Part shown: one piece after another, positions 45,235 through 54,100 of the stretch
How the letters are laid out: each line of letters begins with the position of its first letter
Position numbering within the stretch: position 1 is the first letter of the stretch
Source of the DNA: JANQSP01 sp965226095
GTDB taxonomy: Bacteria; Bdellovibrionota; Bdellovibrionia; Bdellovibrionales; UBA1609
Assembly: GCA_965226095.1 (NCBI GenBank)
Contig: OZ245336.1
Coordinates: 310,001 to 374,000 of the forward strand
Direction of reading: 5' to 3'
Length of the DNA stretch: 64,000 nucleotides
Translations under genes and position numbers: made by a program
The notes under the pieces: model-generated
Database searches by the model: none
Told to the model about the DNA's origin: nothing
What the model saw: the letters and a program-made list of their open reading frames with translations, nothing else

Positions 45235-46320
45235 TTAATCAAGAAGATCAAAGAAATTTTCTGCAGTACAGTCATCGTAATCACTATCTCCTAAAGCGTC
45301 TGAATGATCACTTAGCTAACTCCCAAACTCATCTTCCTCATCTAGCTTTCATCATCTTGCTGGGCTACCAGCAGTTTGGTTGGCAGTCCAACACAGTAAA
45401 GCTCTTTTGCAAGCACTGGCTTCATCATCATCATCCCCGGCTGAGTCACAAATTCTGCTTAATATACCAAAAGCCAGAGCGAAAAGTTTCTTGATTTTCT
45501 TCATCTGCTAGCAAAATGAAAAGATATTGTGATCAGTACCATCAAGAGAGAAATAAGACAGAGCATCGTATATATCGTCATCATCATCAAGATCTATCTC
45601 TTTTTTTCATAAGGATCGGTACCGTCATGAGTGCTAATTATTAATTTATCACTAGAGAGTGCCCATAAGCCAGTAGCATCGTCGTCTCCACTAGCTGTAG
45701 TAGGAGATGTTGTATCTGAGGGTTTCTTACCTGCTGAACCTGAACCATCACCTATTTTGATGAGAAGAGCTTCTACAATTTCCTCTCCATCATTAGTGTC
45801 ATCAGCTAAAATGGTTACCACATCATCATTTTCCGCCAGCCATTCCAAAGTAGATTTAGCTTTCTCTTCATTAGCTGTGTTTTCAATCCACTCAATCCAA
45901 CCCTTTCCCCCAATGGATAAGTAACATTTTAGATCACTGAGTTTATATTCATCCTCTTCTTTGGAGAGCTCTTCTAAATCAGATTTAGTTCCACTAGTTA
46001 ATAACTTTTTATAAATTTCTTCAAGTTGTCCGACTTTTAGAATGGTAAGAGTTCTGTACATTCTGCTTTTTCTCTTGCATTATCATAAATATCACTACAA
46101 CTTTCTTTACAACTATCTCGCTTGAGCATGTTTCAGTGTTGTCACCACTATCTTTATCACATTGAACTTCTGCAGGTGGTGGTGGAGATGTAGTTGTTGT
46201 TGTTGTACCGGCGGGAGTGGTGGTGCCTGGTTTGCAGCTTGTGAAAAGGGATAAGGCCAAAGAGATAGTGAATAAACTAAAGGAGATGAAAATTAAAGAA
46301 AGTAAGTATGATTTTTTCAT
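45235..46320 (-). pseudogene. degraded Cys-containing acidic lipoprotein gene
   Basis: A lipoprotein signal (SLFTSC, Cys28) and a Thr/Pro linker start at 46320, but the reading frame changes several times. Successive pieces in different frames are: VQCDKDSGDNTETC, DSCKESCSDIYDNAREKAEC, VGQLEEIYKKLL to HDGTDPYEKK (46050-45597), EIDLDDDDDIYDALSYF, LLADEENQETFRSGFWYIK, CDSAGDDDDEASACKRALL, and LSDHSDALGDSDYDDCTAEN ending at the stop 45237-45235. Restored, it would encode about 360 residues. Five or more shifts, most not in long homopolymers, argue for true decay. ILADDTNDGEE and LLADEENQE look like diverged internal repeats. No known family recognised; composition resembles the intact lipoprotein at 28836. 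Confidence 0.72.
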
Positions 46321-46826
46321 GTAAGTTTTCCTTTGTTGGTAATTTTAAGATATTATAACTACCTAATTGGTATTATTTCCAGTGTTTTTATACTCTATTA
46401 GGGCCTAAGGCCAAGATTTAAGTGTATTATGTAAGGAATTTATTTGGAATTTGACTAATATTCAGTCACTAATGAAAAGGTATAAATTTATAAAATAAGC
46501 TCCTTTATCCTCGGGGAATTATATAAATAACAAAGAAATAAGGTAGAAAATAATGAGTAAAATTCTTTACAAAACCCCCTATATTTTAAACAATTTATTA
46601 TTGTTGAACAATGCACAATAATTTGTTTTAAGAAACTGATAAGTGGCTTCCTATTCCTGTTTTCACAGGGATAAATTTTTTTGTATAGAACTGACTGTCA
46701 TTCCCGCGTACGCGGGAATCCAGTTTTCTGGATTCCTGTTTTCACAGGAATGACAAACTTTTCACAGGAATGACGATTTTTGCTTTTATGTAGGGATGAT
46801 AAAAATTATAGTGAAATAAGGAAACT
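46321..46826. other. 506-base gap without a gene
   Basis: Holds the likely promoter area of the degraded lipoprotein gene, the short palindrome TGACT-AATATTC-AGTCA (46454-46470), an imperfect AT-rich inverted repeat around 46595-46636 (ATTATTGT ... ACAATAAT), an isolated half repeat near 46655 (TTCCTGTTTTCACAGGGA), and the full palindromic repeat at 46696-46776. No reading frame longer than about 22 codons in it looks coding. Confidence 0.6.
46696..46776. repeat. dispersed palindromic repeat unit with extra half copy
   Basis: Starts TGTCATTCCCGCGTACGCGG, passes through ATCCAGTTTTCTGGATTCCTG and closes CACAGGAATGACA (46753); the end is then repeated once more as TTTTCACAGGAATGACGA. The outer ends are complementary (TGTCATTCC/GGAATGACA). 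Same family as the units at 27657, 45059 and 61327. It lies 50 bases before mnmG. Confidence 0.85.
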
Positions 46827-48737
46827 ATGGAAACACATTTTGATGTTATTGTTGTAGGTAGTGGGCATGCTGGTGTGGAAGCCAGCACCGCTGTGGCCAG
46901 GCAAGGCTTGTCTGCTTTAGTTATTACAGTGAACTGGGATAAAACCGCCCACATGAGCTGTAATCCCTCTGTAGGTGGGCTTGGAAAAGGGCATATTGTT
47001 AAGGAATTGGATATTTTAGGTGGTTTGATGGGGCAAGCCGCAGACGCCACCTGTATTCAGTTTAAAAGGTTAAATTCCAGTAAAGGACCAGCTGTTAGAG
47101 GTTCCCGCGCTCAGTGTGATAAAGATTTATATAGCGCTTATGTAAGAGATTTTTTGTCAGCGGAAAAGAATATTTCTCATTTATCAGCAGAAGTAAAATC
47201 TCTAATTTTAAAAAACAATACTTGTGTGGGTGTTGTAACAGATAAAGGAGAATCTCTTTTTGCCAAGGCTGTTGTACTTACAACCGGGACTTTTATGAAA
47301 GCTATTATGCATATTGGTTCAGCTCAAACCGCTGGCGGCAGAGTGGGTGAACAAGCCACTTGCGGACTTTCCGATCAGTTAAAAAGCCTGGGCTTAAAGG
47401 TGTATCGATTAAAAACAGGCACTCCTCCCCGACTGGAAAAATCTAGTATTGATTTTTCTAAAACGAATTCGCAAAGAGGAGATAATGTTTTTCTGCCTTT
47501 TAGTTTTTTTAGTCCTAAAACTTTAAAACTTCCTCAACAGCTTTGCTATTTAACTTATACCAGTGAAAAAACTCATGAAATTATTCGGAAAAACTTAAAA
47601 TTTTCGCCGCTTCATACAGGAGCTATTCAAAGCACTGGACCTAGGTACTGTCCCAGTATTGAAGACAAAGTCACCCGCTTTGCTCATAAGGACCGGCATC
47701 AAAGTTTTTTGGAGCCAGAAACTATAAATGGCACTTCTATTTACTTACAAGGTATCTCTACCAGTCTTCCGGAAAAAGTACAGTTGGAGTTTTTAAAAAC
47801 AATACCCGGCTTAGAAAAAGTAAAAATTTTAAAACCAGGATATGCCGTGGAGTATGATTTTTTCGATCCACAAAGTCTGTTCCCCACCTTGGAAACAAAA
47901 GCTTTTAGTAATTTGTTTTTTGCTGGGCAAATTAATGGCAGTAGTGGTTATGAAGAAGCCGCTGGCCAGGGTTTAATAGCTGGATTAAATGCCGCTTGTA
48001 AAATTAAAAATAGAAAACCACTCATTTTAAAACGGCACGAAGCCTATATCGGTGTCCTGATAGATGATTTGGTTACTAAAGGAACAAAAGAACCTTATAG
48101 AATGCTGACCTCTCGAGCAGAACATCGCTTGGTTTTAAGGGAAGATAATGTCATGGAGAGACTTTTTAAAATCAGCTGTGAATATGATTTATTGTCAAAG
48201 GAAAAACAGAATCTTTTATTTAAAGAACTGGAACAGAGAAAAAAGTTAACGAACTTAATTGATTCTTCTCGTGTGGTGGCTTCAATGGAGATGAACAAAA
48301 AACTAAAGGCTTTGGAAATAAATCCATTAGAACAAGCGCAGAATTTGAAAAAGTTTTTTTGCAGACCTGAGGTAAGTTGGCAGACGATAAAAGATCTTTG
48401 GAAAAACAATCTTTTGAGATCTTCTATTAAGGATTTTTATGAGAAACAAAGCCCGGAGAATTTTTCTAAAAACAGCTGGGAAGCAATAGAAATTAATATA
48501 AAATATGAAGGCTATATAGCAAGAGAGAAACAGTTTATAGTTCAAACTCAGAAAATGGAAAATACAAAAATTAGAAACCTGGAATATGACAAAGTGAGAG
48601 GTCTTTCTTTGGAAGCTTTGGAAAAATTACAAAAAATTCAACCAGAAACATTGGCGCAAGCTAATCGGATTAGTGGGATGCCTCCAGCGGCTATTCAGGC
48701 TATCCTTATTCATTTAAAATCTCTTGGTTCTTTGTAG
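46827..48737 (+). CDS. mnmG: tRNA uridine-5-carboxymethylaminomethyl modification enzyme MnmG
   Basis: FAD-dependent partner of MnmE in wobble-uridine modification. 636 residues with the N-terminal FAD fold VVGSGHAGVEAS (residues 9-20), CNPSVGGLGKGHIVKELDILGG, the two Cys-containing signatures of the family, TGTPPRL, GQINGSSGYEEAAGQGLIAG, and the C-terminal MnmE-binding region (GLSLEALEKLQKIQPETLAQANRISGM pattern). Length and start (METHFDVIVVG) are standard. Confidence 0.96.
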   Translation: METHFDVIVVGSGHAGVEASTAVARQGLSALVITVNWDKTAHMSCNPSVGGLGKGHIVKELDILGGLMGQAADATCIQFKRLNSSKGPAVRGSRAQCDKDLYSAYVRDFLSAEKNISHLSAEVKSLILKNNTCVGVVTDKGESLFAKAVVLTTGTFMKAIMHIGSAQTAGGRVGEQATCGLSDQLKSLGLKVYRLKTGTPPRLEKSSIDFSKTNSQRGDNVFLPFSFFSPKTLKLPQQLCYLTYTSEKTHEIIRKNLKFSPLHTGAIQSTGPRYCPSIEDKVTRFAHKDRHQSFLEPETINGTSIYLQGISTSLPEKVQLEFLKTIPGLEKVKILKPGYAVEYDFFDPQSLFPTLETKAFSNLFFAGQINGSSGYEEAAGQGLIAGLNAACKIKNRKPLILKRHEAYIGVLIDDLVTKGTKEPYRMLTSRAEHRLVLREDNVMERLFKISCEYDLLSKEKQNLLFKELEQRKKLTNLIDSSRVVASMEMNKKLKALEINPLEQAQNLKKFFCRPEVSWQTIKDLWKNNLLRSSIKDFYEKQSPENFSKNSWEAIEINIKYEGYIAREKQFIVQTQKMENTKIRNLEYDKVRGLSLEALEKLQKIQPETLAQANRISGMPPAAIQAILIHLKSLGSL

Positions 48738-48768
48738 GTTTTAAACTCAATAAGGTAAACAATGTTTA

Positions 48769-49920
48769 TTAGAAATAAATAGTTTGTTTCCAAGGTAAAA
48801 TTGTGCAGTCTTTTCTATTTTGTTTATGTGTTCCCCCATAGATTAAAAAAGAATGCTTAGATTTTACATTAGAATATTTTTGATATAATCTTAGATTTTT
48901 AAAAAATCGATCGTTAATAGTTTCCCCCGATTTAATTTCTGTAATAAATAAATCTCTGTTTTTTTGAAATAAAAGATCAATTTCCACCCCTTTATTATCC
49001 CTCCAGAAATAAAAATTCAAACCTAACCTGTGATTGTTATTATATTTAAAATATTCACTAATGATCATAGATTCGAAAATAGATCCTTTATAAGGTGATA
49101 ATAGTATATCTTTTGATCTGATCTGTAGAAGATAACATAATAACCCGGGGTCATAAAAATATAGTTTAGCTGTTTTAACCAGTTTTTTTGAAAAATTTTT
49201 GTGGTGTGGTTTTAAAAGAAAAATGATATAACTAGCTTCTAAAATAGAAAGCCAAGATTGCACAGTTCTTATATTAATTCCAGTTACATTGCTTAGTTCG
49301 GAATAGTTTATAAGTTGCCCATTTCGACCGGCACATAATCTTAAAAATTTTTGGAATAAAGACAGGTCTTTTATATTAACTAGTTGGCGTAAATCTTTTT
49401 CTAAATAAGTTTTAACATAATCTTCATACCACAGATGTGGAGGTAATTTAAAGTTTTTATTATATAGCACAGGATAAAATCCTTTGTATAAAGTTTCATC
49501 TAAAGTTCCCAGTGTTTTTTTTATTTCAGAAATGGAAAAAGGTAGTAGTTCTACTAGACCTACTCGACCGGCTAAAGACTGACTAATTTTGGATAATAAG
49601 CCAAACTGTTGAGAGCCAGTTATTATGAAGTATCCTGGTTTTTTAAGATGATCTACGATTCCTTGCATATAAGAAAAAAGCTCAGGGACATTTTGTATCT
49701 CGTCAATTAAGAGGCCGTTTTTCGATTGTGTTAGGAAAGCTTTAGGATCTTTCTTAGCAAAATTTTGCTGATCTAGATCTTCCAAAGAAACATAAGGTTT
49801 TTTATTAAAAACAGCTTTTGTGAGAGTGGTTTTTCCTGATTGTCTTGGACCTGTAACAGCTACAACAGGATAAGATTGAGCTAGATCTATAAGTGTTTTT
49901 TTAGCATTTCTTTGGTACAT
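48769..49920 (-). CDS. AAA_14/DUF4143 family ATPase
   Basis: 383 residues. The N-terminal AAA domain has TGPRQSGKTTLTK (Walker A, near residue 24), LLIDEIQNVPEL (Walker B) and ITGSQQFGLL; a winged-helix-like middle (SELSNVTGINIRTVQSWLSILEASYII) leads into a DUF4143 C-terminal domain with FWRDNKGVEIDLLF and ITEIKSG, a PD-(D/E)XK nuclease-like arrangement (the D-x10-E-x-K pattern). Such proteins are common, patchy, and of unclear function. It is inserted in reverse between mnmG and rsmG, which are usually neighbours, suggesting acquisition. Palindromes cover its start region. Confidence 0.85.
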   Translation of the reverse strand: MYQRNAKKTLIDLAQSYPVVAVTGPRQSGKTTLTKAVFNKKPYVSLEDLDQQNFAKKDPKAFLTQSKNGLLIDEIQNVPELFSYMQGIVDHLKKPGYFIITGSQQFGLLSKISQSLAGRVGLVELLPFSISEIKKTLGTLDETLYKGFYPVLYNKNFKLPPHLWYEDYVKTYLEKDLRQLVNIKDLSLFQKFLRLCAGRNGQLINYSELSNVTGINIRTVQSWLSILEASYIIFLLKPHHKNFSKKLVKTAKLYFYDPGLLCYLLQIRSKDILLSPYKGSIFESMIISEYFKYNNNHRLGLNFYFWRDNKGVEIDLLFQKNRDLFITEIKSGETINDRFFKNLRLYQKYSNVKSKHSFLIYGGTHKQNRKDCTILPWKQTIYF

Positions 49921-49922
49921 AA

Positions 49923-49980
49923 TATGTTAAGATTAACATAACTATGGTACTAATTCAATACTTATATACATAATTAGTAC
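49923..49980. promoter_or_regulatory. two palindromes in the DUF4143-rsmG divergent gap
   Basis: TATGTTAAGATTAACATA (49923-49940) is a perfect palindrome with 8-base arms, beginning three bases before the start codon of the DUF4143 gene, where a ribosome site would be expected. GTACTAATT (49947-49955) and AATTAGTAC (49972-49980) form a second. Both could be operator sites controlling the ATPase gene or rsmG. Confidence 0.5.
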
Positions 49981-50009
49981 TATATTATAGGTTTTTAAAG
50001 TGAGGGGAG

Positions 50010-50642
50010 ATGCAAAAAGGAATTAAAAAGTTAGAAAAACCAAAGTGGGTTTCCTCTTTATTGAATTCGGATCAGCAAGCAAAACTAGGGATATATATAC
50101 AACAGTTATTGCACTTTAATAAAACAGTTGCTTTGTTTTCTAGAAAACAGTCTGCGGATTTTTGTTGGGAGCTAGCTTTAGACAGCTTGATAGCAGGGAG
50201 GCTTATTTTAGAAGAATGTAAAAATATAAAGATAGCAGATATTGGATCAGGGAATGGTTTTCCTGGGATTATCTTAGCTTTATTACAGCCCTCTTGCTCT
50301 TTTTTATTATTTGAACCCAATAAAAAGAAAGCTCAGTTTTTGGAATATTGTATTTGGAAGATGAATTTATCTAATGTGAAAGTAAAAAATATGCGGATTG
50401 AAGAATACCCTAAAAAATTAAAGTATGGAGTTTCTAAAGCCTTTTTATCCTTGGAACAAAGACTTATTTTAACAGAATCGGTGTTTGTATCCGATGCCAG
50501 CTATTATCATTTTTGCTCTAAGGAATGGGAAAGAGAGTGGAATAATTTAGATTTGCAAAAAAAATGGCAGGTAACTCCTCAAAATTATTCCTATCTTTCT
50601 TTTTTGTCAGAAAGAGTCTTATTGAAAACAGTGAAAAAATAA
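50010..50642 (+). CDS. rsmG: 16S rRNA (guanine-527-N7)-methyltransferase RsmG
   Basis: Methylates G527 of 16S rRNA using S-adenosylmethionine. 210 residues; the SAM-binding region is ADIGSGNGFPGIILAL near residue 74, followed by FEPNKKKAQFLEYC. The family's common Arg-Ala motif appears as SKAFLSLEQ. A GGGGAG ribosome site precedes the ATG. The parS/parAB region begins just after it. Confidence 0.92.
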   Translation: MQKGIKKLEKPKWVSSLLNSDQQAKLGIYIQQLLHFNKTVALFSRKQSADFCWELALDSLIAGRLILEECKNIKIADIGSGNGFPGIILALLQPSCSFLLFEPNKKKAQFLEYCIWKMNLSNVKVKNMRIEEYPKKLKYGVSKAFLSLEQRLILTESVFVSDASYYHFCSKEWEREWNNLDLQKKWQVTPQNYSYLSFLSERVLLKTVKK

Positions 50643-50667
50643 TTGAGTTTGGTAGTTAAAACAGTAA

Positions 50668-50683
50668 TGTTCCACGTGGAACA
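50668..50683. promoter_or_regulatory. parS centromere site 1
   Basis: TGTTCCACGTGGAACA is a perfect 16-base palindrome equal to the classical ParB-binding parS form found in proteobacteria. It lies 26 bases after rsmG and 1.7 kb before parA. Confidence 0.93.
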
Positions 50684-50850
50684 TTTATGGGACTTTATCC
50701 TTAATTGAACTACTTTTTAAAGCCCCTGTGAAATATTTTCACGCTATTAGGGCTTATAAAGACCTAAATTAGAGTAAATATTTGACAAATAAATGAGAGA
50801 GTAAATAACTTACTTTGATAATAGAAAACCTATTGTTGAGAGAAGAAAAT

Positions 50851-51390
50851 ATGAAATTTTTATTTTTTATGGTGTTTTTATTTCATGTCGTAGTATTTGG
50901 TGAAAATCAACTTATATCAAGTGCATCAGATATAATAAAAATCAAAAATCAAGAAATATCCTCAAAGATGGAAACTTGTATATACCTTACTAATGTATGG
51001 GTGTTTACGAAGTTCATGATATATGAAGGATTAATTTGTCCTAAGAAGTATCTTTATAGTGAGGATACTCAAAAAGAAGATTTAAATGAACAAAGGTTAC
51101 GATGTGTATGGGAGGAAATAAAAGAACATTTTCCGGAAATTAAAGAATCTGTTCCAGATACAGAAACACGTTTAGCTATTGAACTTGTGGAGGAATATTT
51201 TGAATCATCCAGCGACATACTTAATTCTATTTCTTTATCTGCCAAACCATTTATAGGAAACTTGGAAGAAGAGCAATATGCTCAATGTGGAGAGGAATCT
51301 GAAGATATGGGATCAGAAGAACTAAAGAAATTACTAGATTGTGGCCTAAAGGTAATAACTGATAAGAAAGCAGAAATTGGTTGTTCTTAA
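50851..51390 (+). CDS. exported Cys-containing protein of unknown function
   Basis: From the ATG at 50851 (MKFLFFMVFLFHVVVFGENQ, a clear signal peptide cleaved near Gly18) the protein has 179 residues. A longer frame from 50815 adds 12 residues that spoil the signal. The mature part is acidic and helical with five or six cysteines (METC, LICPKK, LRCVWEE, AQCGEE, LDCGL, final GCS), suggesting a disulfide-bonded periplasmic protein. No family recognised. It lies between parS sites 1 and 2. Confidence 0.6.
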   Translation: MKFLFFMVFLFHVVVFGENQLISSASDIIKIKNQEISSKMETCIYLTNVWVFTKFMIYEGLICPKKYLYSEDTQKEDLNEQRLRCVWEEIKEHFPEIKESVPDTETRLAIELVEEYFESSSDILNSISLSAKPFIGNLEEEQYAQCGEESEDMGSEELKKLLDCGLKVITDKKAEIGCS

Positions 51391-51427
51391 AATTATCTTT
51401 ATAAAGAAACTCTATAAATTTTAAAAA

Positions 51428-51443
51428 TGTTCCACGTGGAACA
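51428..51443. promoter_or_regulatory. parS centromere site 2
   Basis: A second exact copy of TGTTCCACGTGGAACA, 760 bases after the first, between the two exported-protein genes. The flanks AATG...CATTTA are shared with site 1 (AATGTT at the left, AACATTTA at the right). Confidence 0.93.
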
Positions 51444-51589
51444 TTTAAAAAGTCATCTCTTCTAAACCAGTCTTTAGGCTTAGGAAGAAATACAAATAAA
51501 TTTTGACTTCATTATTTGGTTATGTAAGCCTTATTTAAATAATCTTCTTTTCGAAGATTTATTTAATAAATAAAAATGGAGGATAATTT

Positions 51590-52081
51590 ATGAAAAAATT
51601 AATAATAGTAGCTGGTTTCCTATGCTTTAGCGTCTTTGCTTTTGCAGGGGAGAGAAATAGTTTTATAGGACTTTCTTTTGGGAGTTCATTTTTACCTTCG
51701 AATAGTTATGAATACTCGGATATAAACGGAGCTCTTATTTATGGTCATAGAATAACTTCGCAAAGTTTTGGTGTTGTAGGTCTTGATTTATCAACTATTA
51801 AAGCCGGTGGATTGCTTTTTGGATATGAACATGAGTTTACTTCTGGTAAAAAGTGGTCGCCTGGTGCAAAGGCTAGTTTATTAGTTGGTGTTCATGAATG
51901 GACTACTTTAGGACTTGGAGCAGATATTGGTTTATTTTTAAAAATGGGACCTGCTACAAGTAGATGGCAAGGTGTGGCTCAGACCGGAGTGAGATACTTT
52001 TCAGCAATTGGTGATTTAGGTGAATCCTTTGGAGATAAAATTAAGCACTATATCTCTGTTGCTTTAAGGGTAAACTTCTAA
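51590..52081 (+). CDS. small outer-membrane beta-barrel candidate
   Basis: 163 residues. A signal peptide (MKKLIIVAGFLCFSVFAFAG) is followed by alternating polar/apolar strands (NSFIGLSFGSSF, NGALIYGHRI, GVVGLDLSTIKAGGLLFGYEHEF, GAKASLLVGVHEW, GLGADIGLFLKM, VAQTGVRYFSAI) and a final strand HYISVALRVNF ending in Phe, the Bam recognition pattern. This fits a small eight-stranded barrel; no named family recognised. A GGAGG ribosome site precedes the ATG. It lies between parS sites 2 and 3. Confidence 0.65.
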   Translation: MKKLIIVAGFLCFSVFAFAGERNSFIGLSFGSSFLPSNSYEYSDINGALIYGHRITSQSFGVVGLDLSTIKAGGLLFGYEHEFTSGKKWSPGAKASLLVGVHEWTTLGLGADIGLFLKMGPATSRWQGVAQTGVRYFSAIGDLGESFGDKIKHYISVALRVNF

Positions 52082-52126
52082 GAAAATTCCATATAAAATA
52101 TATTTAAAACTTCACGGGGAACACAA

Positions 52127-52142
52127 TGTTCCCCGTGGAACA
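52127..52142. promoter_or_regulatory. parS-like site 3, inside a hairpin
   Basis: TGTTCCCCGTGGAACA differs from the other two sites by one base (A to C at position 7). Immediately upstream CACGGGGAACA (52114-52124) is the exact complement of its left part, so the site also forms an 11-bp stem with a two-to-three-base loop. It lies 213 bases before parA. Confidence 0.75.
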
Positions 52143-52206
52143 TTAAAGCTACCTGTAGCTTAATACTGCACAGCGCAAAGACTAAAGTCTTATTTTTCTA
52201 AGCAAA

Positions 52207-52284
52207 AATAGTCATTTTTACAGCTTAAATTATCAGTTTCAAGGCTAAGGTTTGACTATTTAAATGGATAGTCATGCCTAGTCA
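52207..52284. promoter_or_regulatory. TAGTCA motif cluster upstream of parA
   Basis: AATAGTCA (52207-52214), TTGACTATT (52252-52260) facing GATAGTCA (52267-52274), and CTAGTCAAAA (from 52278) form a cluster of the same hexamer, two of them as an inverted pair. The array closely resembles the palindrome before the HTH gene at 25.8 kb. Probably an operator region for parAB; binding protein unknown. Confidence 0.45.
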
Positions 52285-52355
52285 AAAGCCGCTTTTAATC
52301 TGGACAAGCTGAATATTCAATGAAAAACTGAATACTCAAAAGAGGATCTTAAGCC

Positions 52356-53168
52356 ATGGCCTGGACAATTTGTATAGCTAACCAAAAAGGAGGGGTGGCA
52401 AAAACTACAACTGCTCTTAATTTGGCTACTGCCCTGGCTTTGAAAAATAAAAAAGTACTTTTAGTGGATATGGATCCACAAGCTTCCGCATCAAGTGGTT
52501 TATCTATTACTTCTAATAAAGGTACTTATCAGGCGTTGATGCAGATTCAAGCAGTAAAAGAGCTTATTTGCACTAGTTCAGTGCCTAACTTGGAGCTTCT
52601 GCCTGCCCAAACTGATTTGGCAGGAGCAGAATTGGAATTAGTAAATGAACAAGATCGGGTGTTTTTTCTAAAAAAAACCTTGGAAGATGTAAAATGTTTC
52701 TATGATTTTATTTTTATTGATACAGCCCCTTCTTTAGGTCTTTTAACTTTAAATGCAATGGTTTGTTCTAATTCTTTTATTGTTCCTTTACAGTGTGAAT
52801 ATTATGCTTTGGAAGGTTTGAGCAGGCTTTTGGAGACAGCCAGGGAAGTAAAAGATAGATGGAATAACTCATTGAAATTACAGGGAATTTTGCTTACTTT
52901 ATTTGATTCCAGGAATTCCTTAAGTCATAAAGTGGAACAAGAAGTGCGAAAGCATTTTTCCAATCAGGTATTTAAAACACTTATTCCCCGTAATGTAAGA
53001 TTAAGTGAAGCACCCAGTTTTGGGAAATCTATTTTTCAACATGATCCTCATTGTTCAGGAGCGGTGGCATACGAACAGTTGGCCGGAGAGCTTTTGCATT
53101 CTCTGCACTTCGACCAAAATGCACCTGCACCTTTTGTATCTAATGAGCCACCGGGAGCATCTTTGTAA
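52356..53168 (+). CDS. parA: chromosome partitioning ATPase ParA
   Basis: Moves newly copied origins apart by gradient binding to the nucleoid. The 270 residues have the deviant Walker A NQKGGVAKTTTALNLA (residues 9-24), Walker A' VDMDPQASAS, and IDTAPSLGLLTLNAM (Walker B). It lacks the extra N-terminal HTH of plasmid ParA, as usual in chromosomal types. The stop overlaps the parB start (TAATG). Confidence 0.95.
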   Translation: MAWTICIANQKGGVAKTTTALNLATALALKNKKVLLVDMDPQASASSGLSITSNKGTYQALMQIQAVKELICTSSVPNLELLPAQTDLAGAELELVNEQDRVFFLKKTLEDVKCFYDFIFIDTAPSLGLLTLNAMVCSNSFIVPLQCEYYALEGLSRLLETAREVKDRWNNSLKLQGILLTLFDSRNSLSHKVEQEVRKHFSNQVFKTLIPRNVRLSEAPSFGKSIFQHDPHCSGAVAYEQLAGELLHSLHFDQNAPAPFVSNEPPGASL

Positions 53169-54100
53169 TGTCTAAGACCCCTCAGGATTCTTTAAAAACC
53201 GGTCGTAGAGTAGTATTAGGCCGAGGACTTGATAGTTTATTCAGAGAAACACTGCCTTTATCACCACAGCCTTTGAAGAAAACAGAGTCTATCACTCCCC
53301 CTTTATTTTTACCTATTGAGCAATTAGAATCCGGTTCTCACCAACCCCGTAGTGTGTTTGATAGGGAAGCTTTAAAAGAACTCGCTCAGTCCATTAAAGA
53401 AAATGGGTTGATTCAACCTATTGTCGTTCGTAAAAAAAGCTTTGAAAAATATGAAATTATAGCTGGAGAAAGAAGGTGGAGAGCCGCTGGAATGGCGGGT
53501 TTACATAAGGTGCCTGTGTGGTTTGCAGATGATAAACAAAAAACAAAAAAAAACCGAGCGGTTTTAGCCTTAGTGGAAAATATACAAAGGCAAAACTTAA
53601 GTTGTATAGAAGTGGCAAGAGCTTATAAAAATATTATTCAACAACATAATCTTACTCAAGAACAATTAGCGCAACAACTAGGAGTCGCTCGCACGTCCGT
53701 TACTAATCACTTAAGGCTTTTTGATTTGGATCCAAAAGCACAAGAACTTTTAGTAAATAAAAAACTATCTTTTGGTTTAGCAAAAATTTTATTGCAGGAA
53801 AAAAACTATAAACAACAATTAAAATTGGCCATGTATTTTGTTTCTAATAATTTAGGAGTGAGAGAAGCAGAAAAATTTTTACAGTCACAAATAAAATATA
53901 AAAATAAAAAAAGTATTCATACATCTGATAAGTCTCCTACTTGGCAAAAACAAACATTAAAAAAAATTCAGGATAAGCATGGAGTAAAGACAAGTTTAAG
54001 ATTTAAAAAAAAGGGTGGAGAGCTTTGCCTACGATTTTACTCTAATGAAGAATTACATTATTTAATGGATCTATTATTATGTCCGCCTCCGAAAAAATAG
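53168..54100 (+). CDS. parB: chromosome partitioning protein ParB
   Basis: CTP-dependent clamp that loads at parS. 310 residues: N-terminal GRGLDSLF ParA-contact motif, the CTP-binding domain with QPRSVFD, ENGLIQPIVVR and GERRWRAA, the HTH region LTQEQLAQQLGVARTSVTNHLRL that reads parS, and a C-terminal dimer domain. Three matching parS sites lie within 2.5 kb upstream. Its last 22 bases overlap the bactofilin gene. Confidence 0.95.
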   Translation: MSKTPQDSLKTGRRVVLGRGLDSLFRETLPLSPQPLKKTESITPPLFLPIEQLESGSHQPRSVFDREALKELAQSIKENGLIQPIVVRKKSFEKYEIIAGERRWRAAGMAGLHKVPVWFADDKQKTKKNRAVLALVENIQRQNLSCIEVARAYKNIIQQHNLTQEQLAQQLGVARTSVTNHLRLFDLDPKAQELLVNKKLSFGLAKILLQEKNYKQQLKLAMYFVSNNLGVREAEKFLQSQIKYKNKKSIHTSDKSPTWQKQTLKKIQDKHGVKTSLRFKKKGGELCLRFYSNEELHYLMDLLLCPPPKK

